Shown here: in pieces, positions 1 to 12,000 of the stretch
Layout of the letters: each line of letters begins with the position of its first letter
Numbering within the stretch: position 1 is the stretch's first letter
Program-made: the position numbers and the translations under genes
Notes under the pieces: generated by a model
Databases searched by the model: none
The model's input: only the letters and a program-made list of their open reading frames with translations
Told to the model about the DNA's origin: nothing
NCBI RefSeq assembly: GCF_037042905.1
Contig: NC_087246.1
Coordinates: forward strand, 37,194,001-37,258,000
Direction of reading: 5' to 3'
DNA: 64,000 nucleotides
Source: Lytechinus pictus
Taxonomy: Eukaryota; Echinodermata; Echinoidea; Temnopleuroida; Toxopneustidae

Positions 1-3000
1 CCTCATGTGTGAGAACTCCTCTATGAAGTTGACACAACTTCAGACTCTGACTGCTGGTAAGAGTCATTAAAATTTGTTTAAAAAAAAGTAAATGGAAAAT
101 CTAATTTTATTTGAACAGTTATTAGATATTGGATATAAAATTACATTGATTTTTGTCTCGCCTGCATAGCAGAGCAAGACTATAGGCGCCACTTTTTTGA
201 CGGCGTTTTCAACATTGAAATCTTAACCTAAGTTAAGTTTATGAAATGTCATCATAACTTAAAAAGTATATGGACCTAGCTCATGAAACTTGGACATAAG
301 GATAATCAACTATTACTGAACATCCTGCCAGCGTTTCAAGTCACATGACCAAGGTCAAAGTTCAGTTTGGGTCAGTAAACTTTGGCCCTGTTTGGGTTTT
401 TTGTTTAATTGCCATTATAATTTTGAAAGTTTGTGGATCTAGGTCATGAAAATTGGACGTAAGAGTAATCAAGTATCATTGAACATCCTGTTCGAGTTTC
501 AGATCACATGACAAAGGTCAAAGGTCATTTCAATGAACTTAGATTATGTGTGGAAGTCAAAACGATATTTTAACCAAGGTTAATTTTTTTAAAATGTCAA
601 AATTTTGTATGTATGTGGATCTATTTTATGAAACTTAAACATAAGAGAAATCAAGTATCAGTGAACATCTTGCATGAGTTTCAGGTCAAAGGTCATTTAA
701 GGTCAATAAACTTTACCATATTTGGGGTATTTGTTAAATTGCCATCATAACTGAAATTTTATGGATATAGTTTATGAAATGTGGACGTAGAGGTAACAAG
801 TATCACTGATTGTCTTGCACAAGCCATAGGTCACATGATCAAGGTTGTATGTCATTTAGGGTCAATGAACATAGTATTTTATTATTATGAAAAGTGTATT
901 TTGGGTGAATGATTATTCCATAGTCATTTTAAAAGTCAGCACTGCTATATTGAATCGCGTAATGCTGGCGAGATTGCCAGAGGCGCTCATTTTGTTATTA
1001 AAATATGAACATTTACCTTATTAATCATCCACAATAACAACAGTTTATATACATAATCTCTATTAGAGTACATGAAAAAAAATTACAAGTTGCAATAACG
1101 GTGAAATATTAATGTGTGAAAGTCCTCAAATATATCAGATAGCACAATAAACTTATTTTTAAATCATCAGGTGCATAGTTTGAAGATTACACTTGTTTTT
1201 TAACTGTGCTTAGGAGAATTTAGGCTTTTTTCCAGAAATTTCTGCTAGGCAAGACATAGATCACTTAAAATTAGTCATTGATAGAATGATTTCAATTATT
1301 TTTTGAAGGAATCCTGTTCAATATCAGGGGTTGTTTGCCGGCCACCAGTAGAGGGCAGAGTTTCCAAGCCCTCGTGAAGGTGCTTGCTACAACACTTCAA
1401 CCTGATAACTGTGCGGCAATCTCATCCCTAGTCCCTGGTATTCAAACAAATGGAAATGTAAGTATTCGTTCCCCCTTCCTTCCCCCCCCCCCAATCACCA
1501 GAAAGGGTTCCATGCCATTTGCTCCGGCAACAATTGCTCTGCTATAAGTTCCACACACTAATCAAATGACTTGCTTCAACCCTGGATTTAACACTGTATC
1601 CTATCCTAAACCTAATATGAAACTATCTGTATCGTTCAGTCAGCAAAATACCAGGATTGGCACATCACGCTAAACCTGAAGAGCATGCTACATGTGGAGT
1701 GGCTTGAAGTATTAATTGATATTTAATTCATTTTTTAAGGAGATAATGAGTTAACTATATCTGCAACCTTAACCCTACATCTTAGATAAAATAAGCCTGG
1801 AGCAATTGTTGCAGGAGCAAATAATGTTGTGTCATCCAGTAAAGAGAGCTATATTGGGCTATTTTGAGATTTTGATACAAAAATAATTAAAAAGACCTAT
1901 GAATGTTTTTGAAAAACAAGCATCAGCCAAATTAACTCCCCATTGCCTATGTTACTTCTCGACCACATGTCAATAGTTTTGCTCTGGTGGAAAATAGCTA
2001 TTCAAAATCACTTAAAAGTGAAGGTTGTCTCTTTGTCAACCTGTATAACAGTTCTACATTTTATAAAAGTGTAACAGATTTATGCTAATTTCATTTCATT
2101 TCAGGTTCAGAATGGAGAAGTTGAGAAAGGAAAAGAAGAAGAAGAAGAAGACACAGCAACGCGTAAAACGGTAAGAATTATTTCAGTTAAGATTTCAGTC
2201 AAGCCTCTGTCATGAATATTTTGGATATCTATTTTGTGAATAAAATTACAAGATTGAATATTCTTTATGAAGAGGCAAAAAATTGTACTTAGAACGAGAA
2301 GATACCATTTTAAAGCATATTTGGGACAAGTCATGATATTGCCAATTTAAATTTAGTACATTCAAGGCTTTAGGATTGCAAGAAAAAAAAAGATAATTGC
2401 TGATTTCGATGTAGATCTGTGGTGATGTTTATATTATTGTTTAAAAAATGTTATTGATGCAGAAGAAAATAATATATCAAATCAATTTAGATTAATAAAG
2501 AAATGGTTAATTGGTCATGTTTGTCTTTCAGTTGCCATGGAAACTAGAAAGTGATCTTTCTGAAGCAGAGGCCCTACTTCAAGCCCAGCAGGTAGCATTA
2601 GAAATCATCTCAAATATGTGCTGTCCTGAAGGTACGTCACTGTCCCTGGTAATCCTGCGATATGTTCATGTCTATACATCTACACGCTCTTTTATGATTG
2701 TTCACTTCTATCCTATTCATGGACATGCAATTAAAAAAAAAAAATTCACACTCACGCACACACACAATCACATGCAGTCAGTAGAGTGCTCTAATGGCCA
2801 GTTACACAGCTCTGCATTTTGCTGCCAAAAAGGCTATTTTTTTCTGTAAAATTTCACTTTGAAAATAATTATGTAAATTCTGTGGCCCATGTCTGGGACA
2901 ATCCTAATTCCAAATTTCATTTAATTATCTGTTTGTCTGCAATGAATAGTGAAATAGATTGATGACGTCACTGAGGGCAATAACTACTAAAAATGAGGAC

Positions 3001-6000
3001 TATTCGTAATTTATTTTGCACTGAAAGTTAGTCAATTTTAGAAATTGTGTTTATTCCACATGAAATGTTATCAAATATGGTCAAAAGTATGAAGACCTTC
3101 AAAAAAAAATCCCTCATTGCGTCATCAAGTGAAGTGTATGATCCCTTTCACCCATAATTGCAATTACATAACTTGAAATCTATTTTTGATATAGGGATAA
3201 TGCTTTAAATTTCTGCTGTGTTTTAGATGATGATGATGATTGGGAAGATATGGAGTCATGTAGCACTAGCAGTAGTAGCAGTGATGACAATCAAGATAGA
3301 ACAGAAGATGTAGCACCACCACCTATCATGGTATGTTTTTTATGTATTCTATATTTTGTGCATTACTTTTATTTAGGTATGTTATGTGGAATGTTCATTT
3401 TATTCTGAAGGGATTCAACTTCTTCAAACCTGCATGCTCTGAGCCCGTCTGTTCACATTGTACATAGAGAATATGGACAAAGTTCATTGATCAGTGCGAA
3501 AAGGACTGCCCCCCCCCCCCCTTTGTGAAATGTTCATGCTGCATTGTTTCATGACTGTTTTTGTCAAGTCTCACACAACTTTCGAGACCAAATTTGCCAC
3601 ACCCGTATACGCGATTCTGAAATTATGCAACATTATGTGATACCATGTGCAAATCCAAATCCAAATTTTGTTTCCAGCATTCAAAATACCCCATTCCTAC
3701 TAGAGATTCAATATTTTCCAACCTCCCTCATACATACCTTGTTCCACTTGTTCCAACGGGTTCAAAACTGCTGCTTGTTTGCTCTGTGGGCAATGAGTAC
3801 GTACCACAAACTTTTTTTTGTTTGTATACCATTACATATTTTTTTATGAATTGCATTTGTGTTGAAGGTCAAATACATTTGATATTTTGTCTTTTTTGTA
3901 GTCTCCTTTATGCCTCTCAGCCGAAATCCACAGTGCTTTATCGGACCAGTGTATACCAACTAAGGCAAGTATTCAAGTTATGTTTACAACTGGGATTATT
4001 GTGATAAAAGTATAGTCCACCCCGAAACAAGTTGATTTAAGTGAAGAGAAAAAAAAATAAGGAGCACAATGCTGAAAATATAATGAAAATCAGATGAAGA
4101 TAAAGTTGTAGCATATCAAGTTTTGCTTGGTTTCGCAAAGCAGTTGCATGCACAACACAGTGTATACCTTCTAAGGTTAGTATTCAAATTATATCGGGAC
4201 TGTGATAGAAGGCAAGTCCATCCCATCAAATCAAGGGGGGAATCACATGATATGATTCACTTTGCAATGATGTTTTGAATATGAATATTAGATGTTTTAA
4301 TCTGATGGAGGAAACAATTATTGCTTTATTTTGTTGAAGATCCATTCAGTTGTATTGTGCACATCATATAAATTCTTGGAGTATTACATGCACCTAAACA
4401 TGTAAAAGACATCTTAATCACAGACACTGTGCCGTCTAGTATTAAAAATAAAGTGCCCACATAGTTACCAAAATGCGTATGGCATTTCCATTTATTTATA
4501 TGTAGGATAAAAGATCACTGTTGATTAAATGACTTTGCTCACGGGGATAGGTGCCATCGCCAGGGATCAAACGCCGGTTTATTCAGGCGCCTTGGACCAC
4601 TCGGCCACGGCACCTCCGCAAACCGAGACGTGCTAATTTTGCTTCTGCATACCGCCCCCCCCCTTAGTTTTAATTCTCCACCAATTTATATGGATCATCT
4701 TGATTATAGGGAAATAGCAGGCATACAATTCCTTATTCTTCTAATTTATTTCTACTCAGATCCTAGAGAAAATAACTTTTCCTGACAGAACACTACTTCA
4801 AAAATTGATATCACATAAGGAAGGCAAGCCATTATTCAAAGGGTAGGTATTTTCTTATTCATGTTTTTTTTTAGTAAACTTCCATTTTATGGTCACTCGT
4901 GTGCCATTTTTCACAATTTCTTCTTTTTGAGGTTACTTGTTGAGAATTTAAAATTTCTTTACTTATTACTTATTCAACAAAGGTTTTGATCATACACATC
5001 TGGAAACAGAAATCTTAGATGTCAGTCATGCTTGCCAAAGATATCTCACTTTTTCATTCGTGACTTGCAAGATGCAATGATTTCTGACGTTGCTGTGCTT
5101 AATAAAACTGGATGTTCATTAATTGCTCTAACTTTTTGAAATTTAAGCTCTTGGTGCCAAGTTAAATGGAATGGCTGTTAAGATGTCTTTAGTTGTTAGT
5201 TTAAACTTTTGCAAATATACCTCAGTACATGATAGAGTGTAGACTTGTCAGAGAAAAATCTGTATTGGTTGGTTATTGTAGGAAAGGAAGGAAGATTATA
5301 GTAATATACTACTCTTAGCAAAAATTTCTTTTGGTCATGTAAGTTTCCTTCCAAATTCTAATGCCATAGTTCTACATCATTGTATTTAAAAAAACATAAA
5401 AATGCACAAAATTGGCAGTTCTTAAATCATTCACATTGTTCGAAGCACTATATTTCTAATCAGTTTGGCCAACTGTGAGGTTCATAAAAGCTATGTGAAT
5501 TGCTTTGATTTCATATTTTTAAAATAAAAAAGTCCATGAATTTGAAAAAATGTTAATCCAGTTAAATTCAATGGTTAATTGCGAATCATTTCAATTTTGA
5601 TCGTCTTGCTTAAAAAGTTCTTCAAATATGTTTTAAGTCAAATGTGTCAACCTGATGGTGATGTGTTTTCCAAAGTTGGCATTATTAGGCAACAGTATAA
5701 CTTGTTAACTTATAACTTATTATAACTTATTACAATGCTTTATTTTCATTTGGAAAAATCTTTTGATTTCTTCTTTTCAAGCATGTTACAGACAGACAGG
5801 GAGGGGGGGGGGGATAACCATACCGTGATGTAGTAAATGGGCATGTCATGTACTGCATTTCCACACACAAAAAAAGAAATCAGATAATTTTTTTTAATAC
5901 GTTTGTAAATTTAAATGCATAAGTGTTATCAATCAATAAAATTGTAAATATCACTAATTCTCAAAATGTAATTTTCCTTATTTTCACTTTGAAGCCTACT

Positions 6001-9000
6001 GAGAGTCCAGAGCAGAGCCCTCCTTTGTCTTCATAACATGGTTGCAGCAATGGAGCTGGAATCATTAGGTGGTCAACAAGCCCTGGCTTTGCTTCTAGAT
6101 AAGCTCCTAGTCCTAGCAATGAATGAACCAGGTATACAATATAGTCTAATGTGGAATTTTTTCATGGTTTGTTGGTAAATTGCTGATTAATTTACACAAG
6201 TTTCATAAATTAATAAATGACAAAATGGCAAACAAAAGCTGGAAATAAAAGGTAGAATGAAATGAGCCAAAAGCTAAATTGGAAATGAAGAAAAGGGACA
6301 AGAGAAAAGAAGAGAAGAACTTAATAACACGTCCAGGATGCCGAGGAATGATAATATCAGGGATGCCACTTTTCCGTATTTATACGGAATTCCGGCTTTT
6401 TTCCTGCCATCTGTCTTATTTCCGTATTTCCGACTTTTCCTGTTTTCTGTGTATTAAAAAAAACGGAAAGTCCTCCTTTTTTTCCCCCTATCTCTCCCGA
6501 TTGCGATGCATGTCGATCGACCGAGTGAGAGATATTTCCCTGAGATATTTGCTTTTATACAGCACATAATTTATAAACGCGCGCACTGCCTACTACGTTC
6601 ATTGAGTTATGCTTTTATCAAGGCTTTCTGATTAGAATTATCGATATCCTGGCCAATCAATGCGAGCGACAAGTTCCGAACGCACGCACATAGACAAGCG
6701 CAAAGCAGCGGCACGAATCGTGGTATAATAGCGACTGGTAAATACGTCTGTAAAGATGATGACGTCATCCAAGATGGCAACTTACGATGACCAACGAAGG
6801 AATCGAGGATGACTAAGTTTTGATCATCATTTGAAAGGGATTAGCGGTAACTGCGGTCTAAGGTACGATGTTTCTGAATTTTATATATTTTCTCGTGAGT
6901 TTGGATGTAATTATTTTTTTATAATGTGACATTTTATGTTAAAAAAACGATCCGAAAATCGGGTTTCCGCTGAATGTTAGATCAAACGTTACTGCTGCAT
7001 GCTGATACGGAACCCAGGAACGCTTTCCGGGCCGGAGCTCCCTGGGTTAGCTGATCGTTGTCTTTATGTACGGGCCAACAACTCCAACAACTCTTCAGTC
7101 TATGTATTGGTGAGTGGAGCCAACGCGGTTCAGCTGAACAACCAAAATACAGAGACTGAAGCTTTTGGTCTAGCGTTCTATGAGAAACACACAACTACCG
7201 TCAGTTTTTAAAACCTAATTGACTTCAAAGTCATCGATCACAACAAGGTAAGAAGCCACTTGGTCCTCCCCCCCCCCTAAATTTGAAGTGGGGGCGGACC
7301 GGCCCCTCTCCTAATTTTTTTTTTTTTTTTTTTTTTTTGCTTGTTCAATTTTTTATCTGTGACATGTGTCCATCCCAAAATTTAAGGTGGACCCCCCTAA
7401 ATTTTGTTTTTCTTGGACACTGTCCCGGCCCGCGATAATTTTCAGTATTTTTGGAGGACACCTAGTGGCATCCCTGTAATATAGAATGGGAAGAAAGATG
7501 GATGGCATATAACATTGTGTATGAAGTCTATCATAAGCATGGTAAATTTTGTGCAATAACGGTCACAATCAGGACAAAGAAATCCTAAGCCAAAGGCTAG
7601 ACATATCCCCCTGTTATACGTTACATGTCCCTACCTAAGTAAAGCCTTACACTGGCAAGAGTTCTGTTTACTTTGGCTAAATTAATCTCCAAAGCTACCA
7701 GGGGCTCTGCCCCAGACCTCCTAAAGTAGGGGCTCTTCATCTGTAACCTTCTAAGGGCTCTATAACGGGCCCTCTGTGTTGACCCTTCCTGCATTAAGCT
7801 TTACGTTGAAGCACTGGCGTACGGGGGAGGGGGGCTTGGTTCCACAGCCAAAGGAAAATAAAAGAAAATAAAGGAGGCAACGAAATGAAATGAATTGAAA
7901 AAAAATGAAATGTGATATGTTATGTTATTTGCTGAATATAATGTAACTGAACATGTCAAAATGTGTTTCAAAATTAGATTCACATAAAAAGTGATTTTTG
8001 TTTCTCGCTCGCTCGGGACTTATATTAAGCAACTTTTTGCCACACGCCATACTGTGCCCCTCTTTTTTTTAAAAACTTGTCACGCAAGTGCCGCATAGTG
8101 CTTCGCCCTAATGCTCGCGCACAATCATTAAAAAATCCTGTTCACAGCTAGTGGCAAGTGACCGAGACAATAAAAAGAGAAAAGGGAATAGAGAAGGGTG
8201 AAATATGATATGTCAAAAACTATTTTTAAAAAATGGATTTTTGTCATTAAAAAAAATTTGTTTGCTCGCTCGCAACTATTTAATTTTTTAAAAATATTAT
8301 TATAAATTTTGCCCGATACGCCCTATCTGGTTCCCTCAAAATTTTTGCCTCATTATGCCACTGCTTGTTCATACTATCATATGACCAGGAAACTTACATT
8401 TGATTTCAAGATGGAGATATTTTACTGCAACCGTTCCCATTCACATGAAATGACATTTGGGATTACTTGTACTTTGGAATTCATCATTGACTACAAATTA
8501 TTCTTTCACATCATTTACATGTATGGAGTAATTGATTACTCGTTGTAATTGATTCTCCCGCTGTGAGAACAGTTTTCAGAACTGAAGTGGCTACCCTGGG
8601 TAAATATACCGTTAGTATTATTATATATTTTTTTTCCTAGTTCCAGTCGGTGGTGAATTGATAGAGGCCTTGACTAGTGCACTGAGAGCTGTCCTTCAGA
8701 AAATGGCTCAGAATAATTACATCCCAGAGGTAAATATTGAAATCCATATTGAATTGTTAGCAATGGATCATGCAGTTGTTATTAATATTTGTTCTGTTAC
8801 AAATATGTAATTAATTTTTTAGCTACAGTAAATCAATATAGACTTCTTGTTTCACATAACAGACCAGCAGTTGAGTGCAAATTGCAATTTATTTAAAGAA
8901 TTAAAGGACAAGTCCACCCCAACAAAAAGTTGATTTGAATAAAAAGAGAAAAATCAAACAAGCATAACACTGAAAATTTCATCAAAATCGGATGTAAAAT

Positions 9001-12000
9001 AAGAAAGTTATGACATTTCAAAGTTTCGCTTAATTTCACAAAACAGTTATATGCACATCCTGGTCGGTATGCAAATGAGGAGACTGATGACGTCATCCAC
9101 TCACTATTTCTTTTGTATTTTATTACATGAAATACAGTCCGACCTCTCTTATCCGGCCTCCCCTTATCCGGACGCACACTTGCCGATATATATATTTTTT
9201 TTCAATTCAATCTAGTACGTTGGAAAACGAGATTTCAATCTAAACTCAATCAATCCTACGCAAACTCACTTTGATTACATATATTTTCCAATATAGTCTA
9301 CCTACAACCACATTATTTTTCATGAAAATATCTCACCCAAATCACTGGAAAAATAATTTTCCAGTAAATCAGGATAGGTGCTGGTCCCAACGTGTCCGGA
9401 TAAGAGAGGTCGGACTGTATGAAATATTCTAATATCCTCATTGTCAAGTGAAACAACAATTAATTCCTCCCTGAACATGTAGTATTAGCATTGTTTAATA
9501 CGATACAGTTCAGTCAAGTTGGTGCGTATTGTCAAATCTGTAAAATATGAAATATTGTATAATTCGAACAATAAAAATCAAAAGAAATAGTGAGTGAAGG
9601 ACATCATTGTCTGTCTCATTTGAGTTTGAATTTGAGTTGTGCATATCTGATGTTTTGTGAAAAATAAGCGAAACTTTAAAATGTCATAACTTTCTTATTT
9701 TACATTCGATTTTGATGAAATTTTTAGCGTTATGCTAGTTTTATTTTTCTTTATTTATTCAAATCAACATTTTTATGGGGTGGACTTGACTTTTAATTTT
9801 GTTACTGACAATTGACTTGCAATTGATTTCAATTTTCTTGCACACTCTGTAAGCCTCATCTGGTTTCAACTGTTATCAATTCGATAGATTTACAATACAG
9901 TGCGCCATCTATTGGTTGCAGCGGACAGGCCAAAATTCTCAATGTATCATGGGAAAAGGTCTACATCTGTTGCGCGTGCTAGTGCTAAAGTGAATGCATG
10001 CATGCGATAATTCAGCACCAGCTGACGTGGCTGGACCGGACATGCTGTTTACTAGGGTCCAGGAGGAAGGAGAGGAATTTGCCCGCATATTTCTTTGCGA
10101 AATTTAGACCGTTTTTGGTGAATTTGTGCGCTGCCCGCGTCTGCACGCAATGTCGACCCCAAAGTTAGAAATGTGGCCTGTTCGCTGCAACCGATAGATG
10201 GCGCACTATATTGGTTCAGCATTATGCTTGTCTGATTTTTTCTTCACCATGAAAACCTTTAGAAGTTTCATGGTTCTAACTGGTATCCTGAAAAGAAACG
10301 TCAGGTTTTATCATTGTATTGAAGCTTTCTTTGTCTCTTTGTTTATCAGGCATTGACAGAGGTACACCTGACCAGGCTATGTTCATTTGGTGAGGCCAAC
10401 GCATCAAATAGAATCAAAGTAAACCTTGTAGGAGTGCTTGGTAGCATAGGTAGTGTCCTGGCTAAGAGAGATAGAACAGAAGAACTGCTCACGGTGAGTG
10501 AACTTCTCTCTTTCTTTTTGAGTGAGGCTATGTATTCAAACCTCTGCCACATTCAATTCCTCACAAAAAGGCATGAGCTAATGCATCTCCTTTTGCAACT
10601 TGTGTCACACATCTCTCTAATCTGGTATTTAAAGGAAGATTTTCATGTGTTTATGGGGAATTTGACATCATTCGGATATAAGTCACCCAGATTGGAATGA
10701 GATTTATGACCAGGCCCCATTACACAAAGGATAGCAATTAATCACTAATTTGAAAGATCAAATCTGATTGGTATCTCATCAGTCTACAGAGCAAAATGCA
10801 TGTGCAACATTAATCTTGATAGGCCAATACAGTTAGCGATTAATCGCTGACCATTGTGTTACGGGCCCCAGCAGACGTGATGGAATGCCACTGGAAATTA
10901 CCTTATGGTAAGTCAATATCTCCCTCCCTGGCCGGAGAGTTGCTGGAGGCTGAGCAGGCTTGGCCAAATAATTTCTTGCTGGTAGACCCAAGTTTTCTTG
11001 TCCCCAAAGATGTCTCTGTTACAGGTGTGTTCAATGCTTTTCATAAAGTCTGGGGTCAGCAAACATCCCACTCACCATGAAAGTTGTTGCCTATCTCTCT
11101 GTAATGATGAATATTCTGCTTTTATGTATTAAAAACAATGGCCGGTATTCTGAAGTCGGGTTTAACTTAGACCACGGTCTAACTCTGCTAAAATTGCGGG
11201 GAGCCAGAATAAAAAAATTATGTTTAATGTATATTTCTTATGTTTACTCTTTTGTTTCCTTTTGCTTTCATAATGAAGGAAAATACTTCAGCTATCATTC
11301 CCAGACAATTATGAACAAGTTGGGTGTCATATGAGTTTAATAAATGGAATGTGTAGTGTTAGGGATTTGTGCCCCAATTTGGCTCTCCATAGTTAAGCCA
11401 CAGCTTTAAACCAGGGTTTAATTTAAACCTGAGTTCAGAATACGGGCCAATGTCTCTTGAAGTGATTTATATAACTATTTGGTCATTTGATCCTGGCTTG
11501 TCTATCGGCATCACATACCTGATCTCCACTCCTTTGAGTAGTCAAGTCACTCATACTGCTTAGCCAACAACAGTAAAGATTGCATCATACCTGCTGGGTG
11601 TTTCATAAAGCTAGTCGTAACTTACGAATGACTTGACGCGCGACTGGTGACTCTTTCTCGTGGTACATGATTATCCCTATGTAGCTGACATAGCACCTAA
11701 GAATGTGTTCCAGTTGTGCGTAAAGACGTCTGTAACTTGACGAACAGCTTTATGAAACACGTACCAGGTACACATGGGGCCCATTTCACAAAGACTTGCA
11801 ACTATGGTAACTGGCATTATTGTAACTCCCATGAAATCCTTGATTGTGATTGACTGCTGAGTCCTGTTACCATGGTAATACCAGGATAATTACCCTAGTT
11901 TGAACTCTTTTATAAAACAGGCCTTAGGATAGAGATGGGTACGTGTGGATGAACATCTATTATATACAGGATATTGCTTTTTCATCTTTATAGGCTGTTG

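Noticed and set aside
4550-4614. Functional tRNA gene
   Set aside because: Acceptor ends pair, but the length, T-arm and anticodon arm do not fit a tRNA.
8893-9177. Open frames in the palindromic elements (8893-9177 minus, 23110-23310 plus, 40686-40880 plus, 50220-50468 minus) that give similar peptides
   Set aside because: The shared peptide is the translation of the conserved inverted-repeat arm. Frames end at element borders, have no start context and do not extend into unique DNA.
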